This document shows, piece by piece, positions 16,599 through 24,700 of a stretch of DNA of 46,812 bases. Positions within the stretch are counted from its first letter, which is position 1. The number at the start of each line of letters is the position of its first letter. Source of the DNA: Streptomyces swartbergensis. GTDB taxonomy: Bacteria; Actinomycetota; Actinomycetes; Streptomycetales; Streptomycetaceae. The translations under genes and the position numbers were made by a program. The stretch is from NCBI RefSeq assembly GCF_002148965.1, contig NZ_NGFN01000008.1, positions 12,135 through 58,946 on the forward strand, written 5' to 3'. The notes under the pieces were generated by a model. The model was not told the DNA's origin. It made no database searches and saw nothing but the letters and a program-made list of their open reading frames with translations.

Positions 16599-17552
16599 AT
16601 GGCCACGGCCGCTCTCAAACTGTCCGACGTCAACGACGCACTACTGCCCCGCACTCTCGCGGGGCCGATCTTCGAGAAGTCGGTGGAGTCCAGCGCCGTC
16701 ATGCAGCTGGCCCGGCCTGCGCCGCTGGCCCTGGACGCCACGACGTCGGTTCCGATCCCGATGGACGTGCCGACCGCAGACTGGGTCGGGCAGGCGGCGA
16801 AGAAGCCGCTGTCCAGCGGCGGCGTCGCCGTGAAGCAGATGCAGGCGAAGAAGGTCGCCGTGCTGATCCCGGTCGCCGAAGAGGTCGTCATGACCAACGC
16901 GGGCGGCCTGTGGACACAGCTCCAGCGTGACCTGCCGACGGCGTTCGCGCGGGCCTTCGACCACGCGGCGATCCACGGCAAGACGATGAAGGGCGCGACC
17001 GGGCCGTTTCCCGACTACCTGGCGGCCACGGACAACGCGATCGTGCTGGGTACGGCACCGCGGAACGAGGGCGGCATCTGGGCCGACTTCGTCGACGGTA
17101 TGGAACTCGTCGTCGACAAGGACTGGGACTTCACCGGCACCGTCGCCGACCACCGGCTGAAGCCCAAACTGCTGCGCGCAACGGACGCGAACGGGCAGCC
17201 GATCCTCGTCGACACGCAAACTCCGGGCACGAACATGGCCTCGGGAGGCACGCTGATCGGCGAGCCGCTCGCCTACTCGCGCAGTGTCTCGGGCAAGCAG
17301 CGCCGACAGTCGGCGTCGGTGGACTCCGGCCTGCGGGCGATCGGTGGCGACTGGTCGCAGGCGGCGTATGGAATCGGCATGGACATCACCGTGCGGATCT
17401 CCAAGGAAGCCACGTACATCGACGAGGACGGCGGCGTGCACTCCGCGTTCCAGGAGAACCTCGTGCTCCTGCTCGCGGAGGCGTACTACGGCTTCGTCAT
17501 GGGTGACGAGAATGCGTTCGTCCGGTACACCGGCACCCCGAGCGGTTCCTGA
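16599..17552 (+). CDS. Major capsid protein
   Basis: 317 residues from ATG with AAAGAGG upstream. HK97-fold features include the N-terminal arm, VPIPMDVPTADWV, a long spine helix (DLPTAFARAFDHAAIHG) and the C-terminal strand region (MDITVRISKEATYID, LLLAEAYYGFVMGDENAFVRY). Position after the scaffold supports the call. The stop overlaps the glycosyltransferase start (TGATG). Confidence 0.9.
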   Translation: MATAALKLSDVNDALLPRTLAGPIFEKSVESSAVMQLARPAPLALDATTSVPIPMDVPTADWVGQAAKKPLSSGGVAVKQMQAKKVAVLIPVAEEVVMTNAGGLWTQLQRDLPTAFARAFDHAAIHGKTMKGATGPFPDYLAATDNAIVLGTAPRNEGGIWADFVDGMELVVDKDWDFTGTVADHRLKPKLLRATDANGQPILVDTQTPGTNMASGGTLIGEPLAYSRSVSGKQRRQSASVDSGLRAIGGDWSQAAYGIGMDITVRISKEATYIDEDGGVHSAFQENLVLLLAEAYYGFVMGDENAFVRYTGTPSGS

Positions 17553-18583
17553 TGGCGAGGGCTGTCCCGGCTTCCGCGCCGGGCGGGGCAGCCAAGCCCC
17601 TACGGATTGTGGCCCGCGTTCATGCAGCTCCTCCGGAGCACAATGCAGGCGCGGAGCACATGCTGATCAGCATGCTCCGGCCGCTGGTGGAACGCGGTCA
17701 CGACGTGTCGGTGTGGCTATCCCGGTATGGGAAGGCGAGCCGGGAGTACGCGTACCGCGGCATCAAGGTCGTGCCGCTGGCCTCCCGTCTCGACTTCCCG
17801 ACGGCGGTACGTCGGGCGGATGTGCTGCTGGCGCATCTGGAGACGGTGCCGTCGACGGCGTCGCTGGCCCGTGGTTACGGCAAGCCGCTGGTGGTGGTCT
17901 GCCACAACACGCACCGGCCCACCTTCAGGGATGCTGCGGCCGGGGGCACTGCGCTGGCGGTCTACAACAGCCAGTGGATGGAGCGGGAGGCGGAGTTGTT
18001 CTTCGCCGAGTACCCGAAGGCCATCCGCCCCGCAGCATCGCTGATCGTGCGACCTCCGGTGTTCGCCGACGAGTACGCGACGAAGCCCGGCAAGGTGATC
18101 ACGCTGATCAACTGCAATCCGGAGAAGGGCGGCAAGGTCCTCAAGGCCCTCGCCGAGCGCATGCCGGACCAGCTGTTCCTCGCAGTGAAGGGCGCCTACG
18201 GGGAACAGATCCTCCCCGACCTGCCGAACGTCGAGGTGGTCGACCACGTCCGCGGCGAGGACATGCGGGAGCAGGTGTACGCCCGCACGCGGGTGCTCCT
18301 GATGCCGTCCTCCTACGAGTCGTGGGGCCGGGCCGGCTGCGAGGCGCTCGCCAGCGGCATTCCGGTCGTTGCGCACCCCACCCCAGGGTTGTGCGAGTCG
18401 CTCGGCGAAGCCGGGATCTTCGTCGACCGCAACGACGTCGCGGGCTATGAGGCGGTGCTGCGGAAGCTGCTCACCGCCGCCGAGTATCGGCTGGCGTCGA
18501 AGCGGGCGAAGGCTCGGTCTGCCGAGCTGGATCCGGCGGCTGATCTGGCGGCGTGGTGCAGTGCTGTGGAGTCTGTGGCCTGA
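17552..18583 (+). CDS. GT4-type glycosyltransferase in the capsid operon
   Basis: 343 residues from ATG at 17552, overlapping the capsid stop. The N-terminal half is a GT-B fold (RIVARVHAAPPEHNAGAEHML, ADVLLAHLE, VVVCHNTHRP). The C-terminal half has the donor-binding motif (VLLMPSSYESWGRAGCEAL, GIPVVAHPTPG), with the last Glu-x7-Glu-like pattern of family GT4. It transfers a sugar from a nucleotide donor. Translational coupling to the capsid gene points to the capsid, or another virion protein, as acceptor; this is inference. Confidence 0.85.
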   Translation: MARAVPASAPGGAAKPLRIVARVHAAPPEHNAGAEHMLISMLRPLVERGHDVSVWLSRYGKASREYAYRGIKVVPLASRLDFPTAVRRADVLLAHLETVPSTASLARGYGKPLVVVCHNTHRPTFRDAAAGGTALAVYNSQWMEREAELFFAEYPKAIRPAASLIVRPPVFADEYATKPGKVITLINCNPEKGGKVLKALAERMPDQLFLAVKGAYGEQILPDLPNVEVVDHVRGEDMREQVYARTRVLLMPSSYESWGRAGCEALASGIPVVAHPTPGLCESLGEAGIFVDRNDVAGYEAVLRKLLTAAEYRLASKRAKARSAELDPAADLAAWCSAVESVA

Positions 18584-18593
18584 GGAGGCGAGC

Positions 18594-19007
18594 ATGGCGT
18601 TCGTTCCTCCGACGGCTGAGCAACTCGGCCTGTACCTGGGGCTTGAGGCGATCGACGGGGACCGTGCGGATCTGCTGATCACGACGGCGACGAGCCTGTG
18701 TCAGACGGTCGTCAAGCCGCTCCCGGAAGGCGCGGAAGCGGTCGTCCTCTCGGTCGCGGGCCGGGCCTACGTGAATCCGCAGCAGGTGTCTTACGAGACG
18801 ATCGGCCCCATGTCGGTGCAGCGTCCGCAGGGCTCTGGCGGCTTGTACCTGACGAAGTCCGACAAGAGCGCCCTCAAGTCGTTGGCGGGCCGTGGTGGGG
18901 CGTTCACGGTGGATCCGACACCGGCCACTGCGGATCCGTCGCCGACGTGGCCGATCGACGATGCCGGGTTCACCGACGACTTCGAACCCGGCTGGGGGTA
19001 TAGCTGA
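18594..19007 (+). CDS. Head-tail connector (adaptor) protein
   Basis: 137 residues from ATG with GAGGAGG upstream. The N-terminal part fits HK97 gp6-like adaptors: PPTAEQLGLYLGLEAIDGD and a helix ITTATSLCQTVVKPLP. Such proteins sit under the portal. The C-terminal about 35 residues are Pro/Thr/Asp-rich. The stop overlaps the next start (TGATG). Confidence 0.7.
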   Translation: MAFVPPTAEQLGLYLGLEAIDGDRADLLITTATSLCQTVVKPLPEGAEAVVLSVAGRAYVNPQQVSYETIGPMSVQRPQGSGGLYLTKSDKSALKSLAGRGGAFTVDPTPATADPSPTWPIDDAGFTDDFEPGWGYS

Positions 19008-19378
19008 TGCCGGCGTCGTTTCCGTTTGGGGAGACGGTGCGGATCAAGCGCACTGGCCCGTCGCCGGGTCGGGATCCGCGAGGTCAGCCGCTCCCGGGCC
19101 CGGATGAGTCGTTTGATCTGCCTGGCTGTGTGGTGACACTGCGGCAGGAGTCGCCGCAGGTGGGCGGCTCTCAGCAGCAGGACCGGGACACGGTGATCGT
19201 CGGCTGGACCGTGTACGCCCCTCCGGATCACCCCCGCATGCCGCTGCGGACGACGGACAAGGCCGTGATCCGTGGAGTGACCTGCGAGATCACGGGCGAG
19301 CCGGGCGATTGGGGCCGCTCCCCGTTCACCGGCACCCGCGGCCTGGTCCAGTTCGCCGCTGATCGCGTCACCGGCTGA
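19007..19378 (+). CDS. Head-tail connector (stopper-like)
   Basis: 123 residues. Beta-rich (GETVRIKRTG, DTVIVGWTVYAPPDH, AVIRGVTCEITGEPGDW) and shaped like the small barrel head-closure proteins encoded second after the capsid region. The role comes from gene order and fold-like pattern rather than a strong motif. Confidence 0.65.
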   Translation: MPASFPFGETVRIKRTGPSPGRDPRGQPLPGPDESFDLPGCVVTLRQESPQVGGSQQQDRDTVIVGWTVYAPPDHPRMPLRTTDKAVIRGVTCEITGEPGDWGRSPFTGTRGLVQFAADRVTG

Positions 19379-19393
19379 CCGAGAGGAGGGCCT

Positions 19394-19723
19394 GTGGCTG
19401 CCAGGTTCAAGGTCAAACGTAAGGGCATTGGGCAGATGCTGCGGATGCCGGGCATGCAGGCGGAGATGCTGCGCCGCGCCGAGGTCATCAAGGGCGTCGC
19501 GATCGGCCTGTCCCCGGTCGACCCCAACAGTCCTCACCCGGGCCACTACAAGGCGTCGTGGGAGACGGACAGCACCAGTCGTGGCGGCCGTCGCCGTGAC
19601 CGCGCGGTCGGCTACGTCCGCAACACCAGCTATTACGCCCGCTGGGTGGAGTACGGCACCGAGAAGGTGCCTGCCCATCACGTCCTGCTGAGGGCGGCGC
19701 AGATCGGTGGGCGGAACCAGTGA
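19394..19723 (+). CDS. HK97 gp10-like tail completion protein
   Basis: 109 residues from GTG with GAGAGGAGG upstream. The pattern GHYKASWETDS, VRNTSYYARWVEYGTEKVPAHHVL is characteristic of HK97 gp10-like/minor tail-completion proteins that join head to tail. It overlaps the next gene by 4 nt. Confidence 0.78.
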   Translation: MAARFKVKRKGIGQMLRMPGMQAEMLRRAEVIKGVAIGLSPVDPNSPHPGHYKASWETDSTSRGGRRRDRAVGYVRNTSYYARWVEYGTEKVPAHHVLLRAAQIGGRNQ

Positions 19724-20112
19724 CCGCGCTAGTCGACATCGAGGGCGAGCTGATTCCGCGCGCTCAGGCCCGCTGGCCGGACGCTGTGGCCCGGGACGAA
19801 CTCGACAACAACCTGGCCAACGAGCTGCCGACGATCCAGATCAACCAGATCCCGGCCGGTGACGACGACGGCGTCAAGCTCGCGCGGATGCTCGTCGACA
19901 TCGACACCTACCACCGAACACGCGCTGAGGCATTCACTCTGGCCCGCGAGGTGCACCGCTGGGTTACTGGCGAACTGAGGGGCTCGTCGACCACGAGCCT
20001 GGTCATCGGCCGCACGGGCGCCCTCACACTGCCCGCTGTGCGCCCTTACGAGAACACGGCCCTGCGCCGTGTCGGGGCCACCTACGAGATCTTCTGCCAC
20101 CCGGTCTCCTGA
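19720..20112 (+). CDS. Tail terminator protein
   Basis: 130 residues from GTG at 19720. Alpha/beta pattern (VDIDTYHRTRAEAFTLAREVHRW, RPYENTALRRVGATYEIFCHP) typical of tail terminators that cap the tail tube and set its end. It directly precedes the tube protein gene. Confidence 0.75.
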   Translation: MTALVDIEGELIPRAQARWPDAVARDELDNNLANELPTIQINQIPAGDDDGVKLARMLVDIDTYHRTRAEAFTLAREVHRWVTGELRGSSTTSLVIGRTGALTLPAVRPYENTALRRVGATYEIFCHPVS

Positions 20113-20186
20113 CCGGCTTTTTGGGCCCGCGCCGGACCCCTTCCTCACCCGCCCGTGCGCGGGCTACACGCATGTCTGGAGACATC

Positions 20187-20774
20187 ATGGTCAACATCAC
20201 CCGCGCCGCGGACCTCCTCGAGGTGGGGGCAAACGGGGCCGGCTGGACGGCTCCGCTGGGCACCACGTCGCCGGGCGATCCGGCGGTTCAGCCTCTGTCC
20301 CCGTGGGCGCCGCTGGGCGCGATCTCGGACGACGGTCTGGTGCAGGGCTTCGACGAGGACTCGGAGTCGTTCACGCCGTGGGGGTTCACGGCGCCGATCC
20401 GCACCACCATCACCAGCTCGTTGCGGACGTTCGGGCTGACGGTGTGGGAGACGGGCCGGACGACGGTGCAGTCGCTGCAGTACCGGCTGGACGTGGCGGA
20501 TCTCGTCCCGACCGCCGGGCTGACGTCGTTCGCCGAGACCGCCAGCCCGGCGCCGGACCGCAGGGCGTTCTGGTTCGTCGTCCTCGACGGCGATTCGTTC
20601 CAGCGCGGCTTCTACGTGCCGCAGGGGGAGATCACCGAGCGGTCCGACGTGTCCCACAAGCAGGACGAGGTCGCGGGCTACGAGTGGACGATCACTGCCT
20701 ACCCGGACACCGCCGGCTTCACCGTGTACCACTTCGACCGGGTGCCGGAGACCGAGGCGTACACCGGGTCCTGA
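20187..20774 (+). CDS. Major tail (tube) protein
   Basis: 195 residues from ATG at 20187; GGAGA at 20177-20181 fits this start better than ATG 20172. Beta-rich (ISDDGLVQGFDEDSESFTPW, IRTTITSSLRTFGLTVWETG, FWFVVLDGDSFQRGFYVPQG) with the family-typical end YEWTITAYPDTAGFTVYHF. It polymerises into the tail tube. It has a long structured leader (20113-20186) and a large inverted repeat after its stop, consistent with high independent expression. Confidence 0.85.
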   Translation: MVNITRAADLLEVGANGAGWTAPLGTTSPGDPAVQPLSPWAPLGAISDDGLVQGFDEDSESFTPWGFTAPIRTTITSSLRTFGLTVWETGRTTVQSLQYRLDVADLVPTAGLTSFAETASPAPDRRAFWFVVLDGDSFQRGFYVPQGEITERSDVSHKQDEVAGYEWTITAYPDTAGFTVYHFDRVPETEAYTGS

Positions 20775-20778
20775 GACG

Positions 20779-20838
20779 GGTGGACGGGCCGCAGGCACCT
20801 GCGGGTGTCACCGTTGGCGCGGGCCCGGCCCGTCCACC
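20779..20838 (+). terminator. Large inverted repeat between tube and chaperone genes
   Basis: GGTGGACGGGCC (20779-20790) pairs perfectly with GGCCCGTCCACC (20827-20838). The loop holds a second hairpin, CCGCAGG/CCTGCGG. It starts 5 nt after the tube-protein stop. Partial termination here would give much tube and little chaperone, as usual in siphovirus operons. Confidence 0.6.
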
Positions 20839-20879
20839 TTCACCTTTGCCCGCGCCGAGACGAGTGAGGAGCCCGCGCC

Positions 20880-21311
20880 ATGGCAGCGACGAGCAAGAAC
20901 ACCACCAGCAGGAAGCCGCGCACCGCGGCACGCGCCGCATCCCGACCGGCAACCACCCGACGTGCGGCCGAGCCGGACGTCGAGGTCGAGGAAGCCGAGG
21001 TGTCGGCGGCCGACGCGCAGGAGATCGAAGCCGAGGGCCACTACGTCGCCGCCGAACTGTGCGGTGAGGAGGTGCAGGTCATTCCGCCGTCGGCGTGGCG
21101 CGCTTCCTGGCAGCGCGCCCTTAACCAGGGGCAGATCGACTTCTTCGCGGAGAAGATCCTGCACCCGGACGACTACGACTTCTTCCTTGAGGTCGACCCG
21201 ACGCTCGAGGAATGGCTGACGTTCGTTGAGGATGCGAGCAGCCGGTCGGGGGAGCCGTTGGGAAAGTCCGCAGCACGGTCGCGATCTGGCAGGCCCACCC
21301 GGAGGCGGTAG
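20880..21311 (+). CDS. Tail assembly chaperone, short form (G-like)
   Basis: 143 residues from ATG with AGGAGCCCGCGCC immediately upstream. A basic, Ala/Thr-rich N-terminus, an acidic segment and a conserved helical part (SAWRASWQRALNQGQIDFF, DDYDFFLEVDPTLEEWLTF). It lies between tube and tape measure genes, as G of lambda does. A slippery heptamer near its end allows a longer product (next entry). Confidence 0.85.
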   Translation: MAATSKNTTSRKPRTAARAASRPATTRRAAEPDVEVEEAEVSAADAQEIEAEGHYVAAELCGEEVQVIPPSAWRASWQRALNQGQIDFFAEKILHPDDYDFFLEVDPTLEEWLTFVEDASSRSGEPLGKSAARSRSGRPTRRR

Positions 21312-21715
21312 AGGCCGATCTCATCGACCGGCACTACGACATCGCCGACGTACTGACCGGCAAACGGTCGTGGCGGTGGCTGAGGGTGTTCATCGAGCAT
21401 TTGCCTTCTGAGTCGCACACGATGACCGCGCTGCGGAACGAGCTCACCCCGATGCAGCTCGCCGAGCAGGCCGACCGGGGCGAGCCGGAGAAGGGGCGTT
21501 GGTCGCAGCAGGAGCAGCTGATCGCGACGGCGGTGGATGCGATCCGTCGCCTGGAGTGGGTGCTGATCTGCGTCAACACCGAGAAGAAGTCGAAGCGGCC
21601 GGATCCGCCTGAGCCGATGCGCCGCCCGGGGGCGGGCCCACGCAAGAAGAAGGCGCAACTCACCGAGAAGTCCGCGGACAAGCTGCTGAAGCTGCTGCAA
21701 GGGGGCGCCGCATAG
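20880..21715 (+). CDS. Tail assembly chaperone, -1 frameshift product (GT-like)
   Basis: G GGA AAG at 21260-21266 is the canonical -1 slippery heptamer and the same heptamer used by lambda G-T. Slippage moves translation from the short frame into one that reads VRSTVAIWQAHPEAV onward to the stop at 21713-21715, adding 149 residues to the first 129 (about 278 in total). The second frame has no well-placed start of its own near the junction. The extension contains RRLEWVLICVN and a Lys-rich tail, as in T domains that bind the tape measure protein. Confidence 0.85.
21260..21266 (+). promoter_or_regulatory. Programmed -1 frameshift site
   Basis: GGGAAAG in phase X XXY YYZ with the short chaperone frame. 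It sets the ratio of short to long chaperone. Confidence 0.85.
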
Positions 21716-21736
21716 GGCGCTGGGAGGAGGCTCCCG

Positions 21737-24700
21737 GTGCCTGCAATCTCCGTCGGCTCCGTCGAAGTCGATGTCGTACCGAACGCGACCGGTATCCAGT
21801 CTCGCCTGCGGGCGGCACTGGTGCCGGTGGCGACGACGGTGGGCGACGAGGTCGGCCGGATCATCGGCCGCCAGATCGTCACGCACATCACCCCCGCGGT
21901 CCGGGACGGCATCCAGAACGGTGCTCGTGCGGCCCGGCCGGCTGCGACTCGGGGCGGGGAGCAGGCTGGCGGGGCGTTCGCCCGGTCGCTGCGGGCCCGC
22001 CTTGAGGCGGCGTTCCGTAGCATGCCGCGGCTGGATGTGCGGCTGTCGGATACGGGCATCAACGCGGACCTGGCCCGGCTGCGGGCCCGGCTGGAGACCC
22101 TGGCCGGCAAGACGGTCGGCATCGACATTGATGCGGCGACCGCCCGGGCGGAGGCCGCGGACATTGAGGAGCGGTTGCGTCGGATCGGCGCCGCCCACCC
22201 CAACGTGGCGGTGCGTGCAGACACGGCGGCGGCGATCGCACAACTGCAGCTGCTGCAGCAGCAGATCGACGACGTCACGCGCGACCCCGCCCGAATCCGT
22301 GTGGAGACGGACGGCACGTTCGGGCAGCGACTGCGGGCGCAGGTGCAAGCTGCTGAGGCGTCGCTGCCGAACATCAACCTCACGGCGGACTCGTCGCAAG
22401 CGGATGTGGAGATTGCCCGGCTGCGGGCGCAGCTGACGGCCCTGCGGGACGTGCGGATCGGTGTCGACATGGACACCGCGACGGCGACGGCCCGGATCCA
22501 GGCTATCCAGGCACGCCTCCAGGCGCTGTCTGCGTCGGATGCCGATGTGGCTGTCCGCGTGGACGCTGGCGCGGCAGCAGCTCAGCTTGCCGGAGTGCAG
22601 GCGATGGTGAACCGGCTGGACGGCCAGACGGCGAGCGTGAACGTCCGCGTGAACGGCATGCAGATGCTGGTCACGGCCGCGTTGGCGTTCGGGCCGGCGC
22701 TGCTGCCGGTGCTGCCTGTGGCGGCTGCCGGTTTGGGTGCGGTGGCTGCGGAGGCGACGGCTGCGGCGGTGGGTATCGGCGGGATCGCTGCGGTGGCGGT
22801 GCCTGCGTTCATGCAGATCGGGAAGGTGCTGCAGGCGCAGAAGGCTGCGCAGGATGCGGCGACGAACGCGACGCTGCGCGGCGGGCAGGCGTCTGGGCAG
22901 GGCGCGCAGAAGGCGCTGCAGATGGCGTCGGCGCAGCAGTCTCTCGCTACGGCACACCGGAACGCGGCACGCCAGATCCGGCAGGCCGAGCAAGGTGTCG
23001 CCGACGCCGCGCGGAACGCCGCTGAGGCCAATGAGCGTGCGGCCGACCAGGTCAAGCAGGCCAAGCGGGGACTCGCGGATGCGGTGCAGCAGGCCGCGGA
23101 CCGGCAGAGGTCGGCGGCCGAGCAGATCCGTAGCGCGGAGGAGTCACTCGCCGACGCACAGAGGTCGGCCCGGCAGGCTCAGCAGGATCTCACTCAGGCA
23201 CGGGCGGACGCGGCCCGCCAGCTGGAGGATCTGGAGTCCCGACTGGCGAACGCTTCACTGTCGGAGCGGGACGCCGTGCTGGGGGTTGAGGAGGCCCGCA
23301 ACCGGCTCCAGAGAGTGCAGGCGGCTGGCTCCCAGGTGTCGCTGCTGGAGCAGCAGCGTGCCCAGCTCGCCTACGACCAGGCCGTGCAGCGGCTTGAGGA
23401 TCAGCGCGCGGAGACGAAGCGCCTGTCGGCGGAGAAGTTGAAGGCCGACAGGGCCGGCGTCGAGGGCTCCGACCTGGTTTTGGATGCGCAGGAGCGTCTG
23501 CGTGAGGCGGATGAGGGCGTCGCCAAGGGGCAGCAGCAGCTGGCGAAGGCCCGTGAGGATGCGGCCCGGCAGGCGGTGCAGTCGCAGCGGGACATCGCCG
23601 ATGCGCAGGAGCGCGTCGCTGAATCGCAGCGGAACGTGACTCGAACGCAGGAGGACGGGGCTCGCTCTGTGGCCCGTGCTCAGGAGCAGCTCGCCAGTGC
23701 TCAGCAGTCGGCTGCGGATTCGATCGCTTCAGCTCAGCGGCAGATTGCCTCCGCGTCGCTTTCAGCGGCCGGGGGCGTGGATCAGGCTGCCATCGCACAG
23801 GCCAAGTACCAAGCTGAGCTGGCGAAACTCACGCCCAGCGCGCGGCAGACACTTCGTGCGTTCGTCGGTTTGAAGGACGCATTCTCGGCGTGGTCGAAGT
23901 CGCTTCAGCCCGCCGTCATGCCGATCTTCACCCGGGCGCTGAACGGGATGCGTCGTGCCCTGCCCGGTCTGACGCCGTTCGTTTTGGCGGCGGCGGACGC
24001 CATCAAGGGACTCCAGGACCGCGCCTCGCGCGGCTTCAAGTCGCCCTGGTGGAAGGAGTTCAAGTCCGACCTTCAGGACTCCATCAAGCCCGCCATCACC
24101 GGGCTTGGCGTGTCCTTCGCGAACGTCTTCAAGGGCATGGCCGGCGTCATGCAGGCCTTCTTCCCGCACATGGACTCCATCTCGGAGCGCATGCAGCGGA
24201 TCACTAGGCGATTCGCGGACTGGGGCACCAGCCTGAAGGGCTCCCCGGCGTTCGAGCGGTTCCTGTCGTACAGCTCGGAGATGGCCCCGGTTCTCGCGGG
24301 CACCTTCGGGAAGATCGGCACCGCGCTGATGGACATCGGGCAGGCCTTGGCGCCGGTGTCGAAGCCGCTGCTGGCACTGCTCGGCGCTCTCGCTTCCGGC
24401 CTGAGCCACATCGCCACCACCCTGCCTGAGGTCGTGGTGGGCCTGTGGGGGCTGCTCGTCGTCACCCGCCTGTGGACCATAGCCATGTTCCTGGCTGGCA
24501 AGGCGATGGCCGCGTTCAACCTGATCAGCATGGCGGGCCCGTGGGGCTGGATCGCTCTCGCGATCGCCGGTGTCGTGGTGGCGGTCGTCTATCTGTACCG
24601 CCGCTTCGAGTGGTTCCGCACTGCCGTGCAGGTTGTGTGGTCGGCGATCCAGACGGGCGCGATGTGGCTGTGGAACAACGCGCTGAAGCCGGTGTTCACC

